Assembly (NCBI RefSeq): GCF_042684265.1
Contig: NZ_JBHULB010000014.1
Span: 1-64,000, forward strand
Reading direction: 5' to 3'
DNA length: 64,000 nt
DNA from: Croceitalea marina
GTDB taxonomy: Bacteria > Bacteroidota > Bacteroidia > Flavobacteriales > Flavobacteriaceae
Shown here: piece after piece, positions 8,785 through 17,496 of the stretch
How the letters are laid out: every line of letters starts with the position of its first letter
Numbering within the stretch: the stretch's first letter is position 1
Made by a program: the position numbers and the translations under genes
The notes under the pieces: model-generated
The model's database searches: none
What the model was told of the DNA's origin: nothing
The model's input: the letters and a program-made list of their open reading frames with translations, nothing else

Positions 8785-9444
8785 TTGTTCTTTAATACGT
8801 TCAATACCGTCGTGGATATTAAATTGCTCTTTGGGTAGAAATCCCTTTATTATCAATACCAAGCCACATATGGCCAGCACTGCCCCAAGGCCTTTTTTAA
8901 TCAATTTAATTCTGTCTTTGGTCAGCTTTTTGCGCAGTTGTTTAGCAAGTACTATCTTAAATAAATCCGAAATAAAATAAGCTGCAAGCATCGTTCCAAA
9001 AAAGATAAAAATTCTATTCGGCTCATTATCTAGGCTCGGTCCTACGATTATTAAAACCCCAAGCCAAAAAACCAATACGCCTATATTGATAAAGTTTAGC
9101 AGAAAACCCTTAACCATTAAGTTTAGATACGTTCCCTTCGTACTTTTTGCCTTTTCTTCCTTTGGGGGTTTCTTGACAAAAATCACTATTCCGTAAACCA
9201 ATAATATCATACCACCAAAAACATAAAGTCCTGGCTGGTTGCTAAGGTTTTCAAGTAATTGAAAGCTACTAAAATAAGCGATGAAAAGAAAAAGAATATC
9301 AGCTAGAATAACACCAATATCCAGAGCCAATCCTGCTCTAAAACCCTTAGTTGCACTAGTTTCTAAGAGTACGAAAAACACAGGACCAATCATAAAGCTT
9401 AATAAAAAGCCTAAAGGAATCGCCGCCTGTATATCTTCTATCAT
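8773..9444 (-). CDS. LysE/RhtB family amino-acid exporter
   Basis: 223 residues with about six hydrophobic helices. The N-terminus (AAIPLGFLLSFMIGPVFFVL followed by T-S-A-T-K-G-F-R-A-G) carries the family's G-P-x-x-x-x-x-x-x-x-x-G-x-x-x-G pattern, with D at residue ~42 in the second helix. LysE proteins export amino acids or related small molecules across the inner membrane by proton coupling; the substrate cannot be read from sequence. The start lies 9 bp after the stop of the GIN-domain gene, so the two are probably co-transcribed. A bidirectional hairpin closes the unit. Confidence 0.85.
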   Translation of the reverse strand: MIEDIQAAIPLGFLLSFMIGPVFFVLLETSATKGFRAGLALDIGVILADILFLFIAYFSSFQLLENLSNQPGLYVFGGMILLVYGIVIFVKKPPKEEKAKSTKGTYLNLMVKGFLLNFINIGVLVFWLGVLIIVGPSLDNEPNRIFIFFGTMLAAYFISDLFKIVLAKQLRKKLTKDRIKLIKKGLGAVLAICGLVLIIKGFLPKEQFNIHDGIERIKEQKTQ

Positions 9445-9452
9445 TTACTTTT

Positions 9453-10142
9453 TTATTCCAGTCGCTCTATAGTGCCTCCAAAAACAGTTTTCTCATCCAT
9501 TTTTTCTGGATCACCATAAACTTTTACTTTTCCACCACCTTTAACGTCTGCTTTCACATATTTTGTTGCATATATTTCGGCGTTACCCCCTGCGCTTACG
9601 GTTATGGTCGTAAAACTTGTTTTAAAGGCTTTTCCGTCATAGGTGCCGCCGGTGTTTATCTTAACATCTTGGTTATCTGAAAAACCTGTGGTAATAATAT
9701 CTCCGCCTGTTACCGATTTAATCAATAATTGTTCTGTTTGACAATTAAGATTTATTTCTCCACCTTCTTGTGCCTTTAATTCAAGTACTTCTTGTGTAAT
9801 CGTTTCTTCTGAAGTAATTAAGGCATCTTCGTTGACATCTATAACTAAAAGTTCTTCTGTATAATAAAGATCTATAAAAGTTCTAAAACCACTGAAAATT
9901 TTATCTATTTCCATTCGTATTTTTAAAACTCCGCTCTTATTGACAATAGCAACTTTCTTAGTATTTACGCCTGATATAACCGCTCGATTTACATCTGACT
10001 TAATAAGTTTTATAGAAATACCGTCAAAAGCCTTGAGTTGTTTAAAAGCTGTGAGTTCTTGGGTGATTTTCTCTTCTTGAGCGAACAACAAGGAGCAAAA
10101 AGAAAAGAAAGAAAAAAATAAGATGAATCTAATAGTTTTCAT
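9453..10142 (-). CDS. Secreted GIN-domain (DUF2807) protein
   Basis: 229 residues with a signal peptide (MKTIRFILFFSFFSFCSLLF-AQ). The rest is a GIN / DUF2807 'head' domain: beta-helix-like repeats rich in G, T and D, with the typical 'F-x-x-L-x-A-F-D-G-I-S-I-K-L' entry (residues ~33-47) and 'V-S-A-G-G-N-A-E-I-Y-A' (~177-187) and 'V-K-G-G-G-K-V-K-V-Y-G' repeats. These proteins are common in Bacteroidota and are thought to sit in the periplasm or at the cell surface; no function is established. It precedes the LysE-type gene by 9 bp. Confidence 0.85.
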   Translation of the reverse strand: MKTIRFILFFSFFSFCSLLFAQEEKITQELTAFKQLKAFDGISIKLIKSDVNRAVISGVNTKKVAIVNKSGVLKIRMEIDKIFSGFRTFIDLYYTEELLVIDVNEDALITSEETITQEVLELKAQEGGEINLNCQTEQLLIKSVTGGDIITTGFSDNQDVKINTGGTYDGKAFKTSFTTITVSAGGNAEIYATKYVKADVKGGGKVKVYGDPEKMDEKTVFGGTIERLE

Positions 10143-10196
10143 ATATGTTTCTGATTGGTATTCAATAACATAAACAAATTTTTTTACAAAAAAGTA

Positions 10197-12386
10197 TTAG
10201 TTTTTCTTACCGATTAACGAAAAATCTAGATGTCTTTTAATAAGGTCTGAATTCTTTACCATTACAAACACTTCATCGCCTAATTGGTATACTTTTTTTG
10301 AACGCTCGCCAACTATTGCGTACTGCTTTTTATCAAAATTATAGTAATCATCTTTAATGTCACGAATACGAACCATTCCTTCACATTTATTCTCAATAAT
10401 TTCTACATAAATACCCCATTCGGTAACCCCAGAAATTACCCCAAGAAACTCTTTGTCGCTGTGGTCTTGCATAAACTTAATCTGCATATATTTAATAGAA
10501 TCTCTTTCTGCGCTTGAAGCTAAAATTTCCATACTAGAAGAATGTTTGCACTTTTCTTCATAAACTGCCTCGTTCGCAGATTTTCCGCCATCTAAATAAT
10601 GTTGTAATAGTCGATGTACCATTACATCGGGGTACCTTCGTATTGGTGATGTAAAGTGACTGTAATAGTCAAAGGCAAGACCATAATGGCCAATGTTATC
10701 AGTGGTGTAAACCGCCTTGCTCATACTTCTTATAGTCAAGGTATCTACTAAATTCTGCTCTTTTTTACCCTTTACATCGTGAAGTAATTGATTTAAAGAA
10801 CTGCTTATGCTCTTTTTATCCCTTAAATTAACACTATGACCGAATCTTGAAATGACCCCATTTAAAGCCATTAATTTTTCTTCATTAGGCTCATCATGAA
10901 TTCTATAAACAAATGTTTTCTTTGGATTTTGTTTTCCAATATGCTCCGCTACCTTTCTATTCGCGAGCAACATAAACTCTTCTATTAGTTTATTTGCATC
11001 TTTAGACTCTTTAAAATAGACCCCCTCAGGATTACTATTTTCATCCAAATTAAAACGCACTTCTATTTTGTCAAAAGAAATCGCCCCAGAATCCATGCGT
11101 TTCGAACGCATAATTTTAGCAAGTTTATCAAAAATTAAAACTGCCTCAACTACATCTTCACCAACAATATAGCCCGTTTCACGAATTGATATTTCATCGG
11201 GTATTCTATTTGCCGATGTTTCTATAATGTGTTGCGCTTCTTCATATGCAAAACGCTCATTAGAATTGATGACCGTTCTACCAAACCACTGATTTTTTAA
11301 AACTGCCTTATCATCTAGTTCAAAAATCGCAGAAAATGTATATTTTTCTTCGTTTGGTCGCAACGAACACGCATTATTAGACAAAATTTCTGGCAACATG
11401 GGCACCACCCTATCTACCAAATAAACCGAAGTTGCACGATTATAAGCTTCTTCCTCTAGTATGGTATCAGGTTGCACATAATGCGAAACATCCGCTATAT
11501 GAACACCGATTTCAAAGTTGCCGTTCTCTAGTTTGCTAAAAGACAGAGCGTCGTCAAAATCTTTAGCATCTTTTGGATCAATGGTAAAAGTTAAGATATC
11601 TCTCATATCTCTTCTTTTAGCTATTTCCTCTGGTTTTATACTCGTATCTAATGTTTTAGCAAACTGCTCCACTTCGTATGGAAACTCATAAGGCAGGCCA
11701 TATTCAGCTAAGATTGAATGTATCTCGGTATTATGTTCCCCAGGTTTTCCAAGAATTTCTATTACTTTGCCGTAAGGTGAGTCCGCATCTTTAGGCCAAT
11801 TTCCTATGGCTACCAAAACTTTATCACCATCATTTGCTTTCTTTATATCTTCAAGGGGAACAAAAATATCGGTATACATTTTAGAATCTGTAGGTCGAAC
11901 AAAAGCAAAGGTTTTTTGTTTGTCCAATATGCCAACATAAGTGGCCTTTTTTCGTTCTAAAACATTTGAAATTTCACCTTCCAATTTTTTACCGCTACCC
12001 TTCTTTTTTAAGAATACCTCAACTGTATCACCATGTAGTGCTCTATTCAACTTATGCTTCGGAACAAAGATGTCATCATCCATTTCCTCAACCAAAATAT
12101 AGGCGTTACCGCTAGATGTTAAATCGACCTTACCTTGTATTAAAGTATGTACAGATGGTTTTTTCTGATACCTGCCACGCTCTACCTCAACAATACGTTC
12201 TTTCTGCTTTAATTGACCAAGTCTTTTTATAAGGTCGTTTCTTCCTTCGGTATCGTCTATGCTTAGTTTTGCCGCTATTTGTTTATAATTAAAACTTTTT
12301 GAAGGTTCTTTTTCAAGTATTGTAAAAATGCCTTTTGTAATCTCGTTCTTTCGCTGGCTTTTAGCTCTCTTTCTCTTCTTTGACAT
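10197..12386 (-). CDS. rnr: Ribonuclease R
   Basis: 729 residues. Domain order is that of RNase R: basic N-terminus with a winged-helix-like segment (to ~80), cold-shock domains (~80-230), RNB catalytic domain (~255-590) with the acidic cluster D-P-K-D-A-K-D-F-D-D-A (near 268-278), and a C-terminal S1 domain (~635-720, VTEWGIYVEI). It degrades structured RNA 3' to 5' in the cytoplasm and helps in rRNA and tmRNA quality control. The start ATG at 12384-12386 opens into a 594-bp AT-rich gap; rpiB diverges on the other side. Length and motifs are intact. Confidence 0.95.
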   Translation of the reverse strand: MSKKRKRAKSQRKNEITKGIFTILEKEPSKSFNYKQIAAKLSIDDTEGRNDLIKRLGQLKQKERIVEVERGRYQKKPSVHTLIQGKVDLTSSGNAYILVEEMDDDIFVPKHKLNRALHGDTVEVFLKKKGSGKKLEGEISNVLERKKATYVGILDKQKTFAFVRPTDSKMYTDIFVPLEDIKKANDGDKVLVAIGNWPKDADSPYGKVIEILGKPGEHNTEIHSILAEYGLPYEFPYEVEQFAKTLDTSIKPEEIAKRRDMRDILTFTIDPKDAKDFDDALSFSKLENGNFEIGVHIADVSHYVQPDTILEEEAYNRATSVYLVDRVVPMLPEILSNNACSLRPNEEKYTFSAIFELDDKAVLKNQWFGRTVINSNERFAYEEAQHIIETSANRIPDEISIRETGYIVGEDVVEAVLIFDKLAKIMRSKRMDSGAISFDKIEVRFNLDENSNPEGVYFKESKDANKLIEEFMLLANRKVAEHIGKQNPKKTFVYRIHDEPNEEKLMALNGVISRFGHSVNLRDKKSISSSLNQLLHDVKGKKEQNLVDTLTIRSMSKAVYTTDNIGHYGLAFDYYSHFTSPIRRYPDVMVHRLLQHYLDGGKSANEAVYEEKCKHSSSMEILASSAERDSIKYMQIKFMQDHSDKEFLGVISGVTEWGIYVEIIENKCEGMVRIRDIKDDYYNFDKKQYAIVGERSKKVYQLGDEVFVMVKNSDLIKRHLDFSLIGKKN

Positions 12387-12980
12387 TCAATTTTGTTATT
12401 TGGTGAAAATTACAAATTATAATTCGTGAATCTTAAATTACGCAGAGAATCGTTTCATTTAGACGTTATAAACATATTATAATATCATTATTTTCTTTTT
12501 CTTAAAATTTAAATAAATATGATTGTTATGATTGCTTGTTAAAAGGTGTAATAAAAAAAACAAATTTTACTTGCTCTTAACAAGTATTAAAGTTTATTGA
12601 CAAGTTGTAGTTGTTCAATTGATTTAAAAATCAATTAGTTGAATAGTTTAATAACATTAGTTAACAACTGTTTTTAACATAGAAATACTAATAACTAAAT
12701 TTAATTTTAATGTTGATTAGTTTAGTTTTATGTTGAACAATAGTTGATTATTTTCTAATTGAATTTTAGTTGGAAATTTAAATTAAGATTGCATTGGTAA
12801 AAATCCCTTTAGAAAGAAAAACTATTAATAAATAGTTCTCTTCTGTTTGTCAACAAAACCATGATTTTGATAAAAGTTTGATTTAAAGCGTATTGTATTT
12901 ATTTCATAAACTTTATAAACAATGCAAATTTAAAAGTATTGTACCTTTGTGCTAGACCTAAATATCTTAAAGAACAAACC
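12387..12980. other. 594-bp AT-rich gap between rnr and rpiB
   Basis: No credible reading frame. It holds the divergent control regions of rnr and rpiB. I see four TAGTTG hexamers (12608, 12636, 12741, 12767), a short hairpin AATTGATTT/AAATCAATT at 12617-12636, and an ACTTG...CAAGT inverted pair near 12570-12585. The length is unusual for this gene-dense region. No DnaA-box cluster or tRNA is seen. Confidence 0.5.
12942..12949 (+). promoter_or_regulatory. -7 promoter element for rpiB
   Basis: TACCTTTG, a clear TAnnTTTG match, 31 bp before the rpiB ATG. A longer reading frame from the TTG at 12939 would run through this promoter, which argues for the downstream ATG as the true start. Confidence 0.6.
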
Positions 12981-13412
12981 ATGAAAATAGCGATAGGAAA
13001 TGATCACGCCGGTACGGAATATAAGCTTGCTATAGTAGGAATGCTAAAATCTAAAGGTATAGCCGTCGCCAATTATGGAACGGATGGAACAGATAGTGTA
13101 GATTACCCAGATTTTGTTCACCCAGTTGCAGAGGATGTTGAAAAAGGCAATGTCGATTTCGGTATTGTTGTATGCGGAAGCGGAAATGGGGCAAACATGA
13201 CTGCGAATAAGCATCAAGCAATACGTAGCGCTCTTTGTTGGTCAAAAGAAATTACCAAGTTGGCTAGAGAACATAACGATGCTAACATTCTAAGTCTCCC
13301 TGCACGTTTTATAGCCCTACCGCAAGCATTGGAGATGGTAAATACTTTTCTAGAAACAACTTTCGAAGGCGGTCGTCATGAGCGTAGAGTTGAGAAAATA
13401 CCTTGTTCGTAA
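12981..13412 (+). CDS. rpiB: Ribose-5-phosphate isomerase B
   Basis: 143 residues from the ATG at 12981. RpiB interconverts ribose 5-phosphate and ribulose 5-phosphate in the pentose phosphate pathway. Family marks: MKIAIGNDHAG at the start (D and H of the phosphate/sugar site), V-D-Y-P-D-F near residue 38-43, and GIVVCGSGNGANMTANK (~61-77) with the catalytic cysteine and anion loop. Full length. The frame extends upstream to a TTG, but the promoter lies in that extension and RpiB proteins begin at MKIAIG. The acetyltransferase gene follows 16 bp later, so the two are likely co-transcribed. Confidence 0.94.
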   Translation: MKIAIGNDHAGTEYKLAIVGMLKSKGIAVANYGTDGTDSVDYPDFVHPVAEDVEKGNVDFGIVVCGSGNGANMTANKHQAIRSALCWSKEITKLAREHNDANILSLPARFIALPQALEMVNTFLETTFEGGRHERRVEKIPCS

Positions 13413-13428
13413 ATAGTTGAAGATAGAG

Positions 13429-13869
13429 ATGAAGGTATTTATCAAATCTTTCAATGAATTAAATCTAAATCAACTTTATGAATTTTTACAATTACGAAGT
13501 GAAATTTTTGTGGTTGAACAAGACTGTATTTATCAAGACATAGATGATAAAGACCAAAAAGCCTTGCATGTTTTAGGAATTAAAAACAATAAAATAGTTG
13601 CCTATACAAGAATATTTAAACCAGGCGATTATTTTGAAAATGCGAGTATCGGGCGGGTTGCAGTAAAAAAAGAAGAACGTAAATATGGTTTTGGAAAAGA
13701 AATCATGTTAACTTCAATCAAAGCTATAAAAGAAAAATTACATACCGATAAGGTTGAACTTTCCGCGCAAGTTTATCTGAAAAAGTTTTATAATGATTTA
13801 GGTTTTCTAATAATAGGAGAAGAATACTTAGAGGATGGAATTCCGCATATAAAAATGATTAAACAATAA
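13429..13869 (+). CDS. ElaA-type GNAT acetyltransferase
   Basis: About 146 residues from the ATG at 13429; the frame also allows a TTG at 13417, which is less likely. The N-terminus (QLYEFLQLRSEIFVVEQDC followed by YQDIDDKD) closely follows the E. coli ElaA pattern, and 'V-A-V-K-K-E-E-R-K-Y-G-F-G-K-E' is the acetyl-CoA pyrophosphate loop. ElaA-family enzymes are small GNATs acting in the cytoplasm; their substrate is not settled. It follows rpiB by 16 bp on the same strand and converges on the restriction gene, with 5 bp between stops. Confidence 0.85.
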   Translation: MKVFIKSFNELNLNQLYEFLQLRSEIFVVEQDCIYQDIDDKDQKALHVLGIKNNKIVAYTRIFKPGDYFENASIGRVAVKKEERKYGFGKEIMLTSIKAIKEKLHTDKVELSAQVYLKKFYNDLGFLIIGEEYLEDGIPHIKMIKQ

Positions 13870-13874
13870 ACACT

Positions 13875-14489
13875 TTATACTAGTCTGCGCGCTAGTTTGT
13901 GTTGTATTAAAAATTCTAACCGAAGAATTAGATTAATAGGTTGTTCTGACTTATTCTCTTTTGAAACAAAAAGATAACCTTCTTTTCGCTCATCTAATTC
14001 TTTCATGCTATGCTTTCCATGCCGACTTCGCACGCTATTTAATTGTTGAAGAATAGAAATTTGATTAACACCTTTTGTCTGTAAAAAGGATATGAGCTTT
14101 TTTCTGTTTACTAAAGTTATTTTACAAGATGTATAAGAATCAGGTTCATCAAAATAAATTGCGGTGATCAAGGAATAAAAGTCTGTTTTTTTATTCTCAT
14201 CAAATAACCACCCTTCTTTAGCTTTTCCATTTTTTAAGTATGAAATCTCAAAGGCGAATGTTGGTAAATCATCATTTATATAGTCTAATTGAGCTTTTTC
14301 ATCTATGTAGTAAGTGATTTCTTTTTTATGGTGTTTAAACAATACGTCAACACCTTTAAACTGCTCACTTAAATTGGTCACTCGTTCAAATGAGTAATTT
14401 CGTAATTTAGAGTTGTAACAAGAGTCTAAAAAAACGGACAAAAGCTTTTCTTTCTTAAGGTCCTCTTTAAAATTACTCTTCAAACCCAT
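13875..14489 (-). CDS. Putative type II restriction endonuclease (partner of the C5 methylase)
   Basis: 204 residues, not recognised as a named enzyme. Its ATG directly abuts the stop codon of the cytosine methyltransferase gene (TAA then ATG, no gap), a tight coupling typical of type II restriction-modification pairs. A candidate PD-(D/E)xK core is visible: D in 'F-K-G-V-D-V-L-F' (~residue 48) followed after a short strand by 'Y-Y-I-D-E-K-A-Q' (~60-67), giving D...D/E-x-K. The C-terminus is helical and basic. Function is inferred from position plus this motif; cut site unknown. No separate controller gene is seen. Confidence 0.65.
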   Translation of the reverse strand: MGLKSNFKEDLKKEKLLSVFLDSCYNSKLRNYSFERVTNLSEQFKGVDVLFKHHKKEITYYIDEKAQLDYINDDLPTFAFEISYLKNGKAKEGWLFDENKKTDFYSLITAIYFDEPDSYTSCKITLVNRKKLISFLQTKGVNQISILQQLNSVRSRHGKHSMKELDERKEGYLFVSKENKSEQPINLILRLEFLIQHKLARRLV

Positions 14490-15716
14490 TTAGGCATCGA
14501 TTTTTTCAATGAGCGAATTTGCAATACGCTCAACGACACCGACTACTAAGGCATTACCCATAAAAAATGCTCTTTTGGTATCTGAAACACCTTCAAGCTT
14601 GGTGTGATTGTCAGGAAACGTGTTAAGTCGCTCCAGTTCTAAAGGAGTAAGCCTGCGCAGGCCTTTATTTGTTTGTATTACATGTTTAAACCGCGAAGGC
14701 GACTTGCCGCCCTCTCCTGTAATTATTGTTCTAGAGGCTTTATCCAACGCATCAGGAAAAACCATTGACCCTTCTGAGTAATTATAGGAAAAACCTTCTT
14801 TAGTTGTTCTTAATTCTTTTTTCCCTCCTTTTAAATATTTCCATTTAGGTAGTTCTGTTTCAGAAATAAAATAGTCTTTTGATACTTCACCATTTTGTAA
14901 AATATCTGAAAGCAGGGTAAAATTACCATCATAGCTCGGAATGGTTTTTATAGTAGAAACTTTACCATCTATACAAACACCGCTATTAAAAAAAGGAGAT
15001 AATTTTTCACCTTTATTGAAGTTTTCAGAAATGTTTAGAATATCACCTTCAAGACTTAGATGGTTAAGTTCTGTGGTGCTTTGGGATACAGGAAAAACGT
15101 TGGCAAAAATGCCTTTTTCCAATAGGACACTTGCTGAACTTAAAGTATTATATTTTGAAAGTAAAGACGAAGATTTATGAATGCCCACAATAAAAACACG
15201 CCTTCTGCGCTGCGGCATACCGTATTCGGCGGCATTGATTACACGCCATTCAACGGCATAACCTAAGTCGGACAGACTTTTTAACATAATGGCAAAATCC
15301 CTGCCCCGTTGAGAAGATGGTGATTTTAGTAAACGATCTACATTTTCGAGAATCAGGTATTTTGGTTTATTTTTTTTCTCTGAAAGTATACGATGAATAG
15401 ACCACCATAAAACCCCTTTTTTACCAAGCAAGCCTTTTGAGTTTTTTAAGGTGGTAGCAACGGAATAGTCTTGACAAGGAAATCCACCCACTAAAACATC
15501 GTGATCAGGAATATCTTTAGAAAGTACTTTTTCGATATTTTGATTAGAATGGTTTTTTGAACCAAACCTGGCTTCGTAGACCAACGAAGCATGTTGGGTT
15601 TTGGTTGAAGGCTCCCATTGATTGCTCCAAACTACCTCAAAACCACCGGTTTTTTCTAGGCCTAATCGAAAACCCCCAACACCGGCAAAAAGTTCGCAAA
15701 CTTTTAGTTTCTGCAT
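14490..15716 (-). CDS. DNA (cytosine-5) methyltransferase, type II R-M
   Basis: 408 residues. It transfers a methyl group from SAM to C5 of cytosine. Motifs in order: I FAGVGGFRLGLE (~10-21), IV GGFPCQDYS with catalytic Cys (~77-85), VI LENVDRLL (~119-126), VIII MPQRRRRVFIVG (~168-179), a target-recognition region (~185-350) and X MGNALVVGV near the end. All key residues are present, so it should be active. It is followed without a gap by the putative endonuclease. Upstream (on its strand) is a terminator of the S41 protease gene, so it probably has its own promoter. Target sequence cannot be predicted here. Confidence 0.93.
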   Translation of the reverse strand: MQKLKVCELFAGVGGFRLGLEKTGGFEVVWSNQWEPSTKTQHASLVYEARFGSKNHSNQNIEKVLSKDIPDHDVLVGGFPCQDYSVATTLKNSKGLLGKKGVLWWSIHRILSEKKNKPKYLILENVDRLLKSPSSQRGRDFAIMLKSLSDLGYAVEWRVINAAEYGMPQRRRRVFIVGIHKSSSLLSKYNTLSSASVLLEKGIFANVFPVSQSTTELNHLSLEGDILNISENFNKGEKLSPFFNSGVCIDGKVSTIKTIPSYDGNFTLLSDILQNGEVSKDYFISETELPKWKYLKGGKKELRTTKEGFSYNYSEGSMVFPDALDKASRTIITGEGGKSPSRFKHVIQTNKGLRRLTPLELERLNTFPDNHTKLEGVSDTKRAFFMGNALVVGVVERIANSLIEKIDA

Positions 15717-15750
15717 CTGTCAAAAATAAGGATTTGAAATACTACAAAAA

Positions 15751-15780
15751 AAGCGGGCTCTAGAAGAAGAGAGCCTGCTT
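15751..15780 (-). terminator. Rho-independent terminator after the S41 protease gene
   Basis: Stem AAGCGGGCTCT / AGAGCCTGCTT (one G-U pair) with an 8-nt loop; read on the - strand it is followed by a run of T (A run at 15745-15750 on +). It separates the S41 gene from the restriction-modification operon. Confidence 0.75.
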
Positions 15781-15867
15781 GTGATAGATAGTATTATAAA
15801 AAAAGCTGAGTAAAACCCTACAAATAATTTTTCAAATAAAGGACGACTTGCAATTCGAGAATTAAAA

Positions 15868-17496
15868 CTACCTTTCAAGGAAGGAACTGTACTTTTTAGA
15901 AGACTCTAAAAGTGCTGCTGCAGAAAGAATAGCATCATCATTTTTTAGATTGTAATCATAAAGACCATCTCTATAGAAATAACGCTTAATAATTTCGTCT
16001 TCTAATTTTTTGGTGATTTCTTTTTTATAGGTGTCCAGAGCTGAAATTTTCCCTCGGTTTACAGCAAGTAGTAAGTCTTTATATTTCTCTTGAACATCTG
16101 AGCCCAAAAGGGAATCATCAGAATTCAGACTTTCTTCCAAAAGCTTTTCTGTCTTGGTCTTAAATGAAAAATCTTTGCTATTTGCGAAGCTCTTGAACTC
16201 GTTATAATGGCTTTCCGAGAACTTAAAATCAGCTACGCTGTTGAACTCATTTTTATAGTAGAAATCCGTAGCAAAATCAAAAATGATATTATTTCCTAAC
16301 AAGGCATCTGTTAAGGCATTTGATTTTGATGATGCTATTTCAACATCGGGCATTACGCCACCACCGTCTTCAACCACTCTTCCATTTCTTGTTTTAAATT
16401 GATTGAATTCTGTTGTTCTCACCGCTTTGCCTTCTTCATCCCTATTCCAATAATCCAAAGACTGAATACACCTTCCCGAAGGGGTGTAATAGCGAGAAAT
16501 GGTAACTTTTAACTGTGTTCCATATGTAAGTCTTAGTGGCCTTTGAACAAGGCCTTTACCAAAACTACGAGCCCCCATAACAACAGCCCTATCTAAGTCT
16601 TGTAAACTGCCAGATACAATTTCACTAGCTGAAGCGCTTCTTCCATTTACCAATACTACTAACGGAATATCTAAGTCTTCAGCCTTATTTTTGGTTTTAT
16701 AGGTTTGATTGAATTTTTTGACCTTTGACTTGGTGGTCACAATCAATTCTCCTTTAGGCACAAATAGATTGGTAACATTTATAGCTTCAGATAACAAGCC
16801 ACCAGGATTACCTCTTAAATCTAAAATTAGTCGAGTCGCTCCCTGGCCTTTTAAATCTTGTAGAGCCGATTTGGTTTGGCTAGAGGCTTTTCTATTGAAT
16901 TTGGCCAAAACGATGTAACCGGTTTTATCATCTACCATATTGTAGTAGGGTACAGCGTCGACCTCTACACCCTCACGGGTAATAGTTGTTGTTTGAGTTG
17001 CACCTTGTCTTTTAAAAGTGATAGCTACACTGCTATTGTTGGCCCCTTTTAATAACTCGCTTGCATTATCTTCAAAATCGGCCACGGCAATTTCTCCAAT
17101 TTTGATAATCTCGTCTCCAGCTTTAAGTCCGGCCTTATCTGCAGGGTAATCTTTATAAGGCTCTACAACGACTAATTTGTCCTTATAGGAACGAACAAGG
17201 GCACCGATACCTGAATATTCACCGGCATTATTAATTTTGTATTCTTCAACATCTTGTTCATTTAAGAATTTGGTGTAGGGATCAAGCTCTTCCAGCATAT
17301 TCTTAATGGCAGAATCCATTAATTCACCGGGGTTGGTTTCATCTACATAATTCATGTTCAATTCTTTGAACAGCGTGGTGAAAATTTCAATTTGTTTAGC
17401 TATTTCAAAAAAGTCGCTTTTAAAACTAGTTCCTACAACTAAAAAAACAACGGCAAAAACCGGAATCAACAATTGTTTTTTATAAAGATTTTTCAT
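15868..17496 (-). CDS. S41 family C-terminal processing peptidase
   Basis: 542 residues with an N-terminal membrane or signal segment (LLIPVFAVVFLVVGTSF). A PDZ domain (~90-180, with 'S-G-I-G-A-L-V' and 'P-A-D-K-A-G-L-K-A-G-D-E-I') precedes the S41 catalytic domain, where Ser in 'N-G-R-S-A-S-A-S-E-I' (~288) and Lys in 'S-F-G-K-G-L-V-Q' (~313) form the CtpA/Prc dyad. It cleaves proteins near their C-termini in the periplasm. Its start overlaps the end of the rnpA reading frame by 17 bp, so both are read from one message; a strong hairpin lies about 90 bp after the stop. Confidence 0.92.
   Translation of the reverse strand: MKNLYKKQLLIPVFAVVFLVVGTSFKSDFFEIAKQIEIFTTLFKELNMNYVDETNPGELMDSAIKNMLEELDPYTKFLNEQDVEEYKINNAGEYSGIGALVRSYKDKLVVVEPYKDYPADKAGLKAGDEIIKIGEIAVADFEDNASELLKGANNSSVAITFKRQGATQTTTITREGVEVDAVPYYNMVDDKTGYIVLAKFNRKASSQTKSALQDLKGQGATRLILDLRGNPGGLLSEAINVTNLFVPKGELIVTTKSKVKKFNQTYKTKNKAEDLDIPLVVLVNGRSASASEIVSGSLQDLDRAVVMGARSFGKGLVQRPLRLTYGTQLKVTISRYYTPSGRCIQSLDYWNRDEEGKAVRTTEFNQFKTRNGRVVEDGGGVMPDVEIASSKSNALTDALLGNNIIFDFATDFYYKNEFNSVADFKFSESHYNEFKSFANSKDFSFKTKTEKLLEESLNSDDSLLGSDVQEKYKDLLLAVNRGKISALDTYKKEITKKLEDEIIKRYFYRDGLYDYNLKNDDAILSAAALLESSKKYSSFLER

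Noticed and set aside
8696..8980. Reading frame on the + strand across tRNA-Cys and the terminator
   Set aside because: It is translated from a tRNA, a hairpin and the opposite strand of the LysE-type gene; no coding character.
12939..12980. N-terminal extension of rpiB from a TTG
   Set aside because: The promoter TACCTTTG lies in this stretch and RpiB proteins start at MKIAIG, so the ATG at 12981 is the start.
12387..12980. AT-rich gap as a replication origin
   Set aside because: No cluster of DnaA boxes and no dnaA, dnaN or similar marker genes beside it.
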